From: Foliamicus sp965115835
Lineage (GTDB): Bacteria; Pseudomonadota; Gammaproteobacteria; Steroidobacterales; Foliamicaceae
DNA: 64,000 nt
Assembly (NCBI GenBank): GCA_965115835.1
Contig: OZ220471.1
Coordinates: forward strand, 310,001-374,000
Reading direction: 5' to 3'
Shown: positions 47,275-56,342 of the stretch, piece by piece
Numbering within the stretch: position 1 is the stretch's first letter
How the letters are laid out: every line of letters starts with the position of its first letter
Notes under the pieces: generated by a model
The model's input: only the letters and a program-made list of their open reading frames with translations
Databases searched by the model: none
What the model was told of the DNA's origin: nothing
Position numbers and translations under genes: made by a program

Positions 47275-47435
47275 GATCGGAGGCGCTTGCGATGCTCTCG
47301 CTTTTGGCGCTTTGTTTCTGCGCGTCATGGAGAGGCCAGCCTTGCGGTGGGGTGGTGGAATCGACTGGCTGGCGGGGATCGAAGGCGCCCGCGATGCCTT
47401 CGCTTCCGGCGCTTTGTTTCTGCGCGTCATGGAGA
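47275..47435. repeat. Direct repeat, two copies of about 59 bp, 102 bp apart
   Basis: Copy 1 at 47275-47333 and copy 2 at 47377-47435 share the ending GCGCTTTGTTTCTGCGCGTC plus ATGGAGA exactly, and differ at a few positions in the first half. They fill the gap between the aldehyde dehydrogenase and rpiA. The gap has no gene. Confidence 0.8.
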
Positions 47436-47526
47436 TGTGCGTAGCCATTCGACTGACCGGGACAGCGGCATATACCCGTTTCTTCGGACCTGGATTTCCA
47501 GGGCGCGCCCGCCCCAAGGCTTGCGG

Positions 47527-48264
47527 TCAGAGGGAGTAGGCGCCCCCGGCGGCGCCCACGATGACGAGTTCGGGGCGATGGCGGGCGAAAAGACCCACGG
47601 TGACTACGCCGGGGATCTGGTTGATTTCGGTTTCGAGTGCGGCAGGGTCGAGGATCTTGAGGTTATGCACATCCAGGATCGCGTTGCCGTAGTCGGTGGT
47701 CACGCCTTCGCGGTATTGCGGCTGGCCGCCCATCCCGGCCAGCTTGCGGGCCACCGCCGAGCGCGCCATGGGGATGACCTCCACGGGCAGGGGGAACTTG
47801 CCCAGCAGCTTGACGCGCTTGCTCTCGTCCACGATGCATACAAACCGCCGCGAGGCCGCCGCCAGGATCTTCTCGCCGGTCAGCGCGCCTCCGCCGCCCT
47901 TGATCAGGCGCCGGTGTTCGTCGGTCTCGTCGGCGCCGTCCACGTACAGGTCCAGCGTTCCACACTGGCTCAGCGGCGCCGCCTCGAAACCGAAATCGCC
48001 CAACAGACGGGTAGTGGCCTGCGAACTGGAGACAACCGCCGAAATGCGATCGCGAACGTTCGGCAGCAAGGCGATGAATTCGTTGGTGGTGCTGCCGGCG
48101 CCCACGCCCAGCAGGCAGTCGTGAGGGATGTGGCGAATCGCGGCCTGGGCGGCATTGCGCTTGGCCGCCAGCAGCGCTGCTTCTTTGCCGTCCGTCCCGG
48201 GGTGCAATCGGCTCTGCCGTGAAAGGCGCAAGGAACTTTCTCGCGGGTTGCCCAACCCCGCCAT
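47527..48264 (-). CDS. rpiA: Ribose-5-phosphate isomerase A
   Basis: Interconverts ribose 5-phosphate and ribulose 5-phosphate. Motifs GVGAGSTTNEFI, DLYVDGADE, IKGGGGALTGEKI and VDESKRVKLLG cover the active site (Asp, Asp, Lys, Glu). From ATG 48264 the product is 245 residues, longer than the usual 219, so the true start may be a downstream TTG or GTG. TATAAT lies over 48263-48268 on the minus strand, which also argues for a later start. The upstream tandem repeats are noncoding. Confidence 0.9.
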   Translation of the reverse strand: MAGLGNPRESSLRLSRQSRLHPGTDGKEAALLAAKRNAAQAAIRHIPHDCLLGVGAGSTTNEFIALLPNVRDRISAVVSSSQATTRLLGDFGFEAAPLSQCGTLDLYVDGADETDEHRRLIKGGGGALTGEKILAAASRRFVCIVDESKRVKLLGKFPLPVEVIPMARSAVARKLAGMGGQPQYREGVTTDYGNAILDVHNLKILDPAALETEINQIPGVVTVGLFARHRPELVIVGAAGGAYSL

Positions 48265-48316
48265 TATATGGAGCGATGGCGGGCGGGTCGGTCGGGCCGT
48301 GGGATCGACCGACCCG

Positions 48317-48490
48317 CCGGCGAGGTGGATGCGCGTGGTCACTGGACTTTCCGGCGAGGTGGATGCGCTTGGCCACTGGACTTTCCGGCGAGGTGGATGC
48401 GCTTGGCCACTGGACTTTCCGGCGAGGCGGATGCGTGTCGCCACAGGACTTTCCGGCGGGATGGATGCGTGTGACCACCGGACCCGCCGG
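48317..48490. repeat. 34-bp tandem repeat, five units plus a partial
   Basis: CCGG(C)GAGG(T)GGATGCG-type units start at 48317, 48351, 48385, 48419, 48453 and 48487, exactly 34 bases apart. The two central units are identical; outer units have drifted. Because 34 is not a multiple of three, no protein repeat is encoded. No unique spacers exist, so it is not a CRISPR. It fills most of the gap between rpiA and fau (48265-48587). Confidence 0.9.
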
Positions 48491-48587
48491 CGCCGCGGTT
48501 CGTTCCCGTTTCCCCGGCCTCGAAGCCTCACGACTCGCCCGAAGGATTGCGGGCGCGAACAGGCAAGCGGAGCAATCCGCAGCGGGA

Positions 48588-49175
48588 TCACCGCCGGAAC
48601 TCGTATATACGTCGTTCGGTGATCACGACGTCCAGAGGCACATCGGTCCGCTTGGCGTGAAGCGTCTCCGCGTGCTGGAAGTCGTGCGCCAGACCCACCA
48701 GCAGCGGTCGCCGCCAGTGCCCGGCGCTGTTGCGAAACGCGAACGCGCGGTCGTAATATCCGCCGCCCTGGCCCAGGCGGTTCCCACCGGAATCGAAAGC
48801 CACCAGCGGCACGAGAACCACATTCGCGCGCCTCGCGCTCACCCGGCTCCCCGGGCGCCACTCCGGCTCCGGGATCCCCCATCGGTTCTGCACCGGCATT
48901 TCACCGGGAACATGCGGCGCGAACTTCATGCGCCGGCCGATCACCACGGGCAGCAGCACGCTCACGCCGCGGCCAAGCGCCCATTCAATGATCGGCTCGC
49001 AGGACATTTCGCCGCCATGGGCCATGTAAGCCGCAATGCAGCGCGCATGCCTCACCGCCTGCAACGTGCGGGCGAGTTGCGCGCATTGGCTCGCGGCCTG
49101 TTGGCTTTGGGTAGCGCTCAGGCGCCGCCGCGCCCTGCGCAGGGAGTCGCGCAGGCGCAGGTCATCGACCGGCAT
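48588..49175 (-). CDS. 5-formyltetrahydrofolate cyclo-ligase
   Basis: ATP-dependent conversion of 5-formyl-THF to 5,10-methenyl-THF. The 195-residue protein has RRARRRLS near the N-terminus, WGIPEPE, and the signature RLGQGGGYYDRAF with the conserved GGGYYD loop. It lies 21 bases after zapA. In many Gammaproteobacteria the 6S RNA gene lies in this gap, but here there is no room. Confidence 0.92.
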   Translation of the reverse strand: MPVDDLRLRDSLRRARRRLSATQSQQAASQCAQLARTLQAVRHARCIAAYMAHGGEMSCEPIIEWALGRGVSVLLPVVIGRRMKFAPHVPGEMPVQNRWGIPEPEWRPGSRVSARRANVVLVPLVAFDSGGNRLGQGGGYYDRAFAFRNSAGHWRRPLLVGLAHDFQHAETLHAKRTDVPLDVVITERRIYEFRR

Positions 49176-49196
49176 TGCGGGTTGGGGCGGGCGGTT

Positions 49197-49526
49197 TCAG
49201 TTCGCCGCTTGCGCCTTGGCGGCGACGGAGACTTTCCCCAGGCGCCGTTCCATTCGCCGGCGGACGCGCCGCACGCTGTCGATGGCTTCCGTGGCGCTGC
49301 GCTTGCTCTCGCGCTCCGCTTGCAACAGGCTGGTAGCGAGCTTCAGGGCCGCCAGCATGAACACATTGGCGGTGTCCAGCAGGGGATCCTGACGCTTGAT
49401 GTTCTCGATCTGCTCGTCGAGCAGGGGCGCTGCGCCTTTCAGTAACTCGCGGTCCTCAGGTTCGCAGGCGATTGTGTGGTCCTTGCCCAGGATGCGAAGC
49501 CTGACGGTCTCGAACTTTTCGGTCAC
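49197..49526 (-). CDS. zapA: Cell division protein ZapA
   Basis: FtsZ-ring-associated protein, 109 residues. The N-terminal globular part has VRLRILGKDHTIACEPEDRE, followed by a long C-terminal helix from about residue 55 that forms the dimer coiled coil. The GTG start overlaps the stop of the upstream coiled-coil gene (GTGA, 49523-49526). Confidence 0.9.
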   Translation of the reverse strand: MTEKFETVRLRILGKDHTIACEPEDRELLKGAAPLLDEQIENIKRQDPLLDTANVFMLAALKLATSLLQAERESKRSATEAIDSVRRVRRRMERRLGKVSVAAKAQAAN

Positions 49527-49747
49527 ACGCTGTTTTCCATGCTGCGCAGCCGTTCGACCATCTCGGCGACCCGCTGGCGCGCTTCCTCGCGCGTGTTGAA
49601 CAGCCGCGCCCGCTCGCCCTGCAATTTTTCGCACTGGGCAAGCAGCGCCGAGTTCTCGCGGCGTAGCTGGTCGTTCGCATCAAGCAGCTCCTCGACCCGC
49701 TCGGACAGCAGTTCGATCTCTTCCCGAAGGTTTCGTTTCCCGGCCAT
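49523..49747 (-). CDS. TIGR02449 family small coiled-coil protein, ZapB-like
   Basis: 74 residues, nearly all coiled coil (EEIELLSERVEELLDANDQL and onwards). The TIGR02449 family is typically found just before zapA in Gammaproteobacteria, as here, and is presumed to act in cell division. ATG 49747 gives the family length; the longer open frame upstream is not coding. Confidence 0.85.
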   Translation of the reverse strand: MAGKRNLREEIELLSERVEELLDANDQLRRENSALLAQCEKLQGERARLFNTREEARQRVAEMVERLRSMENSV

Positions 49748-49975
49748 GACGCACGAATATAGCACGGAAGGGCTTGTTTCCCGTGTTGCGGAATCTTCCC
49801 CGGCAATTTTTCGGGTGCGGTCGCGTGCGGCAGCATCGCCCAAAATTCCGCAATCCCGGGCGATCATTGGCGCACCATAACGTCCAGGGGACGCTCCCTG
49901 TGGCAGCGACGCATGCTGGTCGGCCTGCCCGACGCCAGCAAGCCGTTCGGACGCTCCCGGGGCTTGCGCCTTGCC

Positions 49976-50674
49976 ATGAAAGAGAATCCGGACGCTGCTT
50001 TTGGAATCCCCGACATCAAGGGGCTTCGGAGGTTTGCGGAGAGCACGACGGATCGCGAGCCTCCTCCTTTTTTCGTAGGGCGAAAAGAGGAGATCGGATC
50101 GCTGCAAAGGGATTTGCAGTACAGATACCACGACTGGGTGTTGGGCAAGGAGAACCCATGGGAAGCCCAGACCCGGCTGTATCAGGGCGCTCCGGGCGCG
50201 GGCAAGACCGCCTTGCTGCGGCGTTTGGGAAGTCTGACAATACAGCCAACCGGGGACGGCGATAACGGCAACGGAGAACCGGTGGGCTTGAATGTCTGCC
50301 TGATTGACGAAGAGGCCGTCTTTCACAACCCGACAAGGCTCGAAAAGAAGATTGCCGAGGCTTTTGTCCCCGGCGCCGCCCGGGAAATGGAGGGAAGGGA
50401 GTCTGTCGGAGAAAGCGGCGAAGCAGGAATCGACCTCAAGGTGGCAAGGGCGGGAGCGCAGGCGCACAGGAGCACGGATCAACCGCTGCGGATCTGGGAG
50501 GAGGTGGCAAGAGAAGTGCAGGAGGAGCCCGCCCTGCACCCGCCGTTGCTGCTGATGCTGGACGAGGCGCAGGCGCTGCCGGAAGACGAATGTCGGCAGG
50601 CCGTGCGCGAGTTTTTCCGTATCTACCGGGTCGCCGGCGAGGGCAGTGTGTCCGGGATCGGGCAGGCGGGTTAA
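49976..50674 (+). pseudogene. AAA-type ATPase, family copy C, truncated
   Basis: 232 residues. It matches the N-terminal half of copies A and B: GIPDIKGLRRFAE, FVGRKEEIGSLQRDLQ, Walker A GAPGAGKTALL, and Walker B LLLMLDEAQALPED. Directly after Walker B about 80 residues present in the other copies are missing, and the frame resumes with EFFRIYRVAGE before a stop. The C-terminal 170-residue conserved part is absent. I infer an internal deletion plus truncation. Its strand is opposite to copies A and B. Confidence 0.75.
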
Positions 50675-50704
50675 GATGGACAGCGAACCACCGGGGACAT
50701 CACA

Positions 50705-51982
50705 ATGACCTGTCGCAGCTTCCTTCACTCGATCTCCGCCGTAGCCGTCGTTGTCGCCGGCCTCTGCGCAGCCGGCACAGTCGCCGGCGCGGAGCCGGAT
50801 CGCTACACGATCACGGGCGACCTTTCCACCGTCTATTCCAACGGCGAATTCGTGCTCTGGGTTTCGGAGCGCAAGGGGAAGGCTGGCGCCGCCACCACCA
50901 TGACGGCCGCAACTCCGGCTTCCGGCGATGACGGATCGCGCACCGGCATCAAGGCCGGCCTCGAGATCCTGGCCGAGGCGCCTGTCGTCGACGGGCAGTT
51001 TGTTCTCGAAGGCGCTGTGTCCGCGCCGCGCAATGTGTTTTTCTACGTTCTGAACGCCACCGGCAAGAACGGCATGAAGCTGGCGCCCGTAAAAGGGCAG
51101 TCCTTCATCCTGGAGCCGGGCGATCTGAAGCTGGTGATGGACAGCCGCGCCAAATTCGTGGTCCGGGGCGGCCATTACAACGACATCGTGATCAACTCCT
51201 GGCGGCTCTCGCCGGAATATCTGGCGCTCATGGAGGCATACAACCACGCGGTCAAGGCGGTGGAAGGCGAGACCGAACAACAGCGGCGCGAACGTGTGGA
51301 CCGGTCCAGCGAGCTGTTCAACGAAATGCTGCAACTGGAGGATCGGGGACGGAGCGAAACGGCCCTGAATCACGAGGATCCGATGGCGCGCAAGCTCACT
51401 GTTCAATCCACCTGGCTTCGCGGTACCTGGATCACCGAGGCCACCCGGGAGTTGGCGAAGATGATGCCGGACGACCCGTGGGTCCTGCAGAATCTGGCGG
51501 CCGAGGAGCAATACGCAGCCAGCCGCGCCCGGGCGGCTGCGATCGCGGTGGGCGCCGGCATCAAGGACTTCCGGGCCGAGACGCTGGAGGGTGAGACCGT
51601 CAGCATATCCGGCGCCCGCGAAGGCAAGGAAATCGTGCTGGTGGAGTTCTGGGCCTCCTGGTGCGGCCCCTGCCGGGCGGAAATCCCGCACATGAAGCAG
51701 GCCTACGCCGATTACGGTCCGCTCGGCTTCGAGATTTTCTCTTTCACCGTGGATGACGAGCGCGAGGACTGGGAAGACGCTTCCGAAGAAGAGAACCTGC
51801 CGTGGATCAATGCCGGCATGGGCCTGGATCACCCCGCCGCCGAGGCATACGGCGTGACCGGCGTTCCCGCCAATTTCCTCGTTGACGCCCCCTCCGGAGA
51901 GATCCTCGCCAAGGACCTGCGCGGGCACAAGCTCGATGAAGCGCTCGCCGAGCGCTTCGGCAAGATGGCCGACGAGGGCTGA
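50705..51982 (+). CDS. Exported TlpA/AhpC-type thioredoxin-fold protein
   Basis: 425 residues. A signal peptide (about 1-28, SISAVAVVVAGLCAAGTVAGA) is followed by an N-terminal domain of about 230 residues resembling the DUF4369-type domain of some TlpA proteins. A thioredoxin domain has WASWCGPC with Cys320 and Cys323, and the cis-proline loop GVTGVPANF. It is a likely periplasmic thiol-disulfide reductase. It is embedded between AAA-family fragments and lies 2 kb from a broken dsbD-like gene, a possible electron donor. Confidence 0.87.
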   Translation: MTCRSFLHSISAVAVVVAGLCAAGTVAGAEPDRYTITGDLSTVYSNGEFVLWVSERKGKAGAATTMTAATPASGDDGSRTGIKAGLEILAEAPVVDGQFVLEGAVSAPRNVFFYVLNATGKNGMKLAPVKGQSFILEPGDLKLVMDSRAKFVVRGGHYNDIVINSWRLSPEYLALMEAYNHAVKAVEGETEQQRRERVDRSSELFNEMLQLEDRGRSETALNHEDPMARKLTVQSTWLRGTWITEATRELAKMMPDDPWVLQNLAAEEQYAASRARAAAIAVGAGIKDFRAETLEGETVSISGAREGKEIVLVEFWASWCGPCRAEIPHMKQAYADYGPLGFEIFSFTVDDEREDWEDASEEENLPWINAGMGLDHPAAEAYGVTGVPANFLVDAPSGEILAKDLRGHKLDEALAERFGKMADEG

Positions 51983-52008
51983 CCCGCGCCCATCGCGCCA
52001 GGAGCGGG

Positions 52009-52200
52009 GCGCCGCCTTTCAGAGCCGTTGGCCTGTCGGTCTCTTCCAGAGTCCCTCCGGCTTCCGCCAGCGCTTCCTCCAGTCCCTGTAAACCTGCATG
52101 CAGGTGTTGGGGCGGCTGATCCGCGCTCCCGCCCCCGTCTCACTCAGCCTGCAACCTGCATGCAGGTGTTGGGGCCAGCCCCTGCATTCCCGGGCGACCT
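52009..52200 (-). pseudogene. Scattered fragments of the AAA-family C-terminal region
   Basis: Plus-strand 52009-52115 repeats the DNA found at 38278-38385 and 52720-52810 (GCCGCCTTTCAG...CCAGTCCCTG), and 52149-52200 repeats the next part with CCTGCATGCAGGTGTTGGGG. That 20-mer also occurs around 52094, so the fragment itself is locally duplicated. Coding phase is lost. The unit lies between the thioredoxin-like gene and copy B. The remaining 52201-52294 holds nothing else recognisable. Confidence 0.7.
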
Positions 52201-52294
52201 GCCTGTGGTCGTGTTGCCCACCGACAAGCCTTCCGGTTCACGGCGCCGTCGAACGCGCCAACTCGGGCTCAGGAACCGAATTGAAGGGCCTGCT

Positions 52295-53767
52295 TCACAT
52301 CCCGGGTTCGGGAGGGTCGGGCTGTGGCGACTCCCCCGATCTGGCGGCAAGCCAGTCGAGCTTCGAGCAGAGATAGTCAGTAAAGGAAGGGATCGGCACA
52401 TGCAACAGCCCGTTTATTCCCTTGTGAAAGATGCCGGCGCGAAGCATTGCCCTGACGAGGTCCTTGCCCACCGCCCCTTCGGGGAGCATAAGCCTGGGGT
52501 CGTCCTCTTCCAGGTTCATCTTCGGCCAATCCAGCGCCAAACGCCGCACATGCCCCCGGTCGATGGCGCTGCCGAGCAACACCGAGTCCAGCTGCCCCGA
52601 ACGATCCCTGTCCATATAGGCAACAGAGGCGGCCGCCAGAAAGCGCACTTCGTGAAAGCCACTCTCGAAGGACGATATCCGCGCCTCGTAATACTCTTGC
52701 CGCCTGTCGGCGCCGCCTTTCAGCGCCGTTGGTCTGTCGGCCTCTTCCAGAACCCCTCCAGCTTCCGCCAGCGTTTCCGCCAGTCCCTGCAAACCTGCGT
52801 GAAGGTGTTGGGGCCAGCCCCTGCATTCCCGGGCGATCATCTTCGCCCATTCTTCCTGCTCCTGCTCGCTTCCGACCACCCGGTATGTATCGAAAAATGC
52901 CTGCGCGACTTCCCTGCACTCGGCTTCCGAGAGCGCCTCCAAAGTATGAACGCGGCGCAGCGAAGTCCGGGAGATTCCCAGGTCGTAGAACTGCCCTTCC
53001 GTCCACGCCAAGCCTCCGAACATCGGAATAATCGGCAGCCCGTGGGTTCCTTCGTGCAGCCACAAAAGCGGGTGTTTGGCCTCGTCATCTATGGTCTGCG
53101 CTTCGTCCACCATCAGCAGCACCGGGGGATACTTCTCCGGCTTGTTCTGTGCATCCTTTACCAAGTCTCTCCAGGCAGACATAGGGGCTTTCCCGGAAGA
53201 CCCGGAAAGTCCTCCGCCGATTTGCGCCATGGAGGGAATGCCTACGTTCAGGTTCCCGCCTGCATTCTTGCCCGCCTCCATTCTTTTCAGCCAGTCCTTT
53301 TTGAGAAAGCCACTCAGGGAGAAGGCTCCGGCGATCTCTTTTTTCAGTTGGTTCGGATCGTTCAAAGCGGTCTTTTCCGGCAGGCACAGCCGCACGGGCT
53401 CGCCATTTATCATCAGTTTTTTCAGGTGGGAAAGCAGCGCCGTCTTGCCGGCCCCCGGGGCGCCCTGAAAGAGCCAGGTAGCGCCCTTCCAGGCATCGGA
53501 CTTCCCCTCTATCCAGTCTTCCGACCGGTCCTGCAGGTCCTCGATAAACTTCTTGATCAATCCACATCGTCCCGCGAAAGTGGGAGGATCCTGACGATCA
53601 CTCTTGCGGGCAAACTTTCGCAAGCCCTTGATGTTGGGGCCTGCCTTATCGCTTCCCCGTTCGGATTCGGAATCGGAAGCGACAGGGAGAGTTTCCGTGT
53701 CTGCCCGAACAGGGGTTTGTTTCTTCGGAAGAGGCATGGCTTTTCCCCTGGCGCCTCGGATCGTCAC
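52295..53767 (-). CDS. AAA-type ATPase, family copy B
   Basis: 490 residues (ATG 53737 could also be used). Layout as in copy A: GLRKFARKSDRQDPPTFAGR, Walker A GAPGAGKTALL, a divergent middle, Walker B PPVLLMVDEAQTI, then LPIIPMFGGLAWTEGQF and the C-terminal part nearly identical to copy A, ending SGESPQPDPPEPGM. DNA identity in the last 500 bases is above 90 percent by eye, while the region between Walker A and B is largely unrelated. No partner gene is coupled to it here. Confidence 0.8.
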   Translation of the reverse strand: MTIRGARGKAMPLPKKQTPVRADTETLPVASDSESERGSDKAGPNIKGLRKFARKSDRQDPPTFAGRCGLIKKFIEDLQDRSEDWIEGKSDAWKGATWLFQGAPGAGKTALLSHLKKLMINGEPVRLCLPEKTALNDPNQLKKEIAGAFSLSGFLKKDWLKRMEAGKNAGGNLNVGIPSMAQIGGGLSGSSGKAPMSAWRDLVKDAQNKPEKYPPVLLMVDEAQTIDDEAKHPLLWLHEGTHGLPIIPMFGGLAWTEGQFYDLGISRTSLRRVHTLEALSEAECREVAQAFFDTYRVVGSEQEQEEWAKMIARECRGWPQHLHAGLQGLAETLAEAGGVLEEADRPTALKGGADRRQEYYEARISSFESGFHEVRFLAAASVAYMDRDRSGQLDSVLLGSAIDRGHVRRLALDWPKMNLEEDDPRLMLPEGAVGKDLVRAMLRAGIFHKGINGLLHVPIPSFTDYLCSKLDWLAARSGESPQPDPPEPGM

Positions 53768-53953
53768 TATACCATCATGGGTTCCAGGGTCAGTTTGCGT
53801 GACTGTGACCTGCCCCCGTCGACGGATACAGTTTCAATGTTGGCGCGTTGACGGTTCCTCTGCCATGTTGGCTGTCCGGCGAGGTAATTGCGGGCGTTCG
53901 GGCGAGCCGCGGAGCTTCGGGGCTGGAGACGGGAGGCCGCCGTTGCGCCGTTA

Positions 53954-56214
53954 TCAGGCGGCCTCGATTGCTTCGATGACCATGTCCGGCGTCAGCAGTT
54001 GAGGGAGCACCAGGGCCTCGGAGGCGCCCGGTCCGAAATAGAGGTACAGCGGCACGCCGGCGCGCCCGTGTCGTTGCAGCACTTCGGTGATTTCCGGATC
54101 CTCGCGGGTCCAGTCGCCCACCATCACCTGCACTCCCTCGCGCGAAAAGAAGTCCCTTACCGCATCGCTCCTCAGCGCCACTTGCTCGTTTACCTTGCAG
54201 GTAATGCACCAGTCCGCCGTGAAGTAGGCGAACACCGGGGTTTGCCCGGCGCGCAATTCGTCCAGGGCCACTTCGGAGTAGGCAATCTCGCCCTGCACAG
54301 GGCCGGAGGCGCCGGGCGCCACGGACAGCCGCGGCACGGCCCACAGGCTGAACAGCACGATGAGCAGTCCCCCAATGCTTGCAACGCGCCACGGGAGGGA
54401 AACGCTGTGGCCGGCCATCCGCTTCCAGCCGAAGGTCCCCAGTCCCAGCGCCAGGGCGGAAATCAGCGCCAGGGCAAGGGCGTTGACGCCCGCCTGGTTG
54501 CCAAGCACCCAGTAGAGCCAGATCGCCGTGGCCAGCATGGGGAAGGCCAGGGCCTGACGGAAACTCTCCATCCAGGCGCCCGGGCGCGGCAACAGCCGCC
54601 GGGCGCCCGGCAGGAAAGCAACCACGCAATAGGGAAGGGCAAAACCCAGCCCCAGCGCCAGGAACACTCCCGCCGTGACCCCGGGGGGTTGCAGAATCGC
54701 GTAACCCAGCGCCGGCGCCATGAAGGGGGCCGTGCATGGCGTGGCCACCAGAACCGCCAGAACGCCGGTGAAGAATTCGCCGGCCCGGCCCTGGGTCGCC
54801 TTGCTGCCCAGAGACCCGCCGCCGAGGCGAACTTCGAAGACCCCCAGCAAATTCAGCCCCACGGCCACCATGAGCAGCGCCAGGATCGCAACAACCAGCG
54901 GACTTTGCATATGAAACGCCCAGCCGACCACCTCGCCCGCCTGACGCAAGGCAATGATCAGCACCGCGAAAACCAGAAAACTGGCCAGCACCCCGGCCAG
55001 GTACTGCAACCCGGCGTTGCGCGCGGCCTCCGGTTTCTCCCCGGCCATCTGCGCCACGCCCAGCGCCTTGAGGCTGAGAATCGGCAACACGCAGGGCATG
55101 AGGTTGAGGATCAGTCCGCCCAGCACCGCAAAGACAATCGCTTGCCAGAACGCCACTCCCGAAGAGCCGCCTCCTGCATCCGCTCCGGCGGACGCTCCGC
55201 TTGGCGAGGCGCTGCCGCCGCTGCCGGCATGTCCTCCACCGCCTGAGCCACTGCCCGGGCCGCCGCCCGGAGCAACGCTCAGGCTCACCGAAGCCTCCGG
55301 CGAACTTCCGGCCACGGAACCTTCCGAACGTCCCGCGGAAAGACCGAAAGCCTGCCGGGGCGCACCGGCCATCGTCACTGACAGCACCAGCCCCGTATCG
55401 TCGTATCGGGTCGCCCGGCGTCCGGCGGGAACCGCCACCCGGATTCGGTCGGACCACACTTCAACCTGCTGCGAGGCCGTATGGTCGATCATTCCCTCCG
55501 CCTCGGGAAACAGATAAAGGCCGGTGGCCCCTTCCAGCGACAGGGGCGTGGCCAATTCGAACACCACTTCGCCGCCGTCCTGATGAAACGTCGCCGGCCA
55601 TTCGACCTGCTGCGGCAGCAGGGCGCGCGCTTCGGCGAAGGCCGCAGTGCGCCACTCTTCGCTGGCGGCGACTGCCGCGCCTGCGCTGGCTACGGGGATT
55701 TCAAGCAGCAGGTTTGCGCGCTCCGGGATGCAAACCTGATCGTCGCACACCAGCCAGGAGGCCCGGGCGTTGATGGCCAGCCTGTCGCCGGCAACTGGCG
55801 CAGTCTGGGCGACATCCGCCAGCAGCAGCGTGGGCTCGTTGTAGCCGTAGCTCATCATGGTCATGAACGGCACAAAGCCCGGCGCCGGAAACTCGAGTTC
55901 GCCAAACTCCAGCCCCTCCGGCGCGTCCCAGTCGAGCTTGGCCGGTTTGCCCGCATCGCCCGGATTGATCCCCAGCCGGGATCGGGCGTCAGCTGCAACC
56001 CGATGGTGAACGGCTGGCCGGGCTCGATGCTCGGCGCTTCGGCCAGCAGTTCGGCCCGGGTGTGCGCGGTCTTGACCGGGGTTGCCATCACCGCCGGGAG
56101 CACGAGTGCCGCCAGCGTCGCCATGAACCCCGCGCATCCCGCTGCCGGCAGGCGCCTCCCGCGCCCCTGAAAACGGATCAACTTGCAGTCGCCTTGCGCT
56201 GGAGATAGTTCCAT
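53954..56214 (-). pseudogene. DsbD/ScsB-like thiol:disulfide interchange protein, frameshifted
   Basis: Membrane protein that would pass electrons from cytoplasmic thioredoxin to periplasmic partners. The N-terminal domain has TAHTRAELLAEAPSIEPGQP and VCDDQVCIPE. Eight-helix region: NLMPCVLPILSLKALG and ATPCTAPFMAPALG with the two membrane cysteines. The C-terminal thioredoxin domain has ADWCITCKVNE. The reading frame shifts near 55970: after LTPDPGW the next residues in frame are nonsense, while the other frame continues NPGDAGKPAKLDWD. Family members read PGW-HTYW-NPGD, so a 10-base loss explains it. It is either a real mutation or an assembly error. Confidence 0.85.
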
Positions 56215-56342
56215 CGGTCTGTCCTCTCTCGTGAAGCTCTCAAGTATGCCTTACGAATCCTTGAAGGATGCGTACCGATTCCGCGCCCTCGTTCCTCGAT
56301 ATTGCCCTCGAATGAAGTATATGTGCGGCAGCGCCTGCGCTT

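Noticed and set aside
45736..48222. Long plus-strand frame opposite the aldehyde dehydrogenase and rpiA
   Set aside because: Composition is typical of antisense frames in GC-rich genes and both genes on the other strand are clear.
48317..48490. CRISPR array
   Set aside because: Units are strictly tandem at 34 bases with no unique spacers, and no cas gene is near.
49176..49196. 6S RNA gene expected between zapA and the cyclo-ligase gene
   Set aside because: The gap is only 21 bases, too short for 6S RNA.
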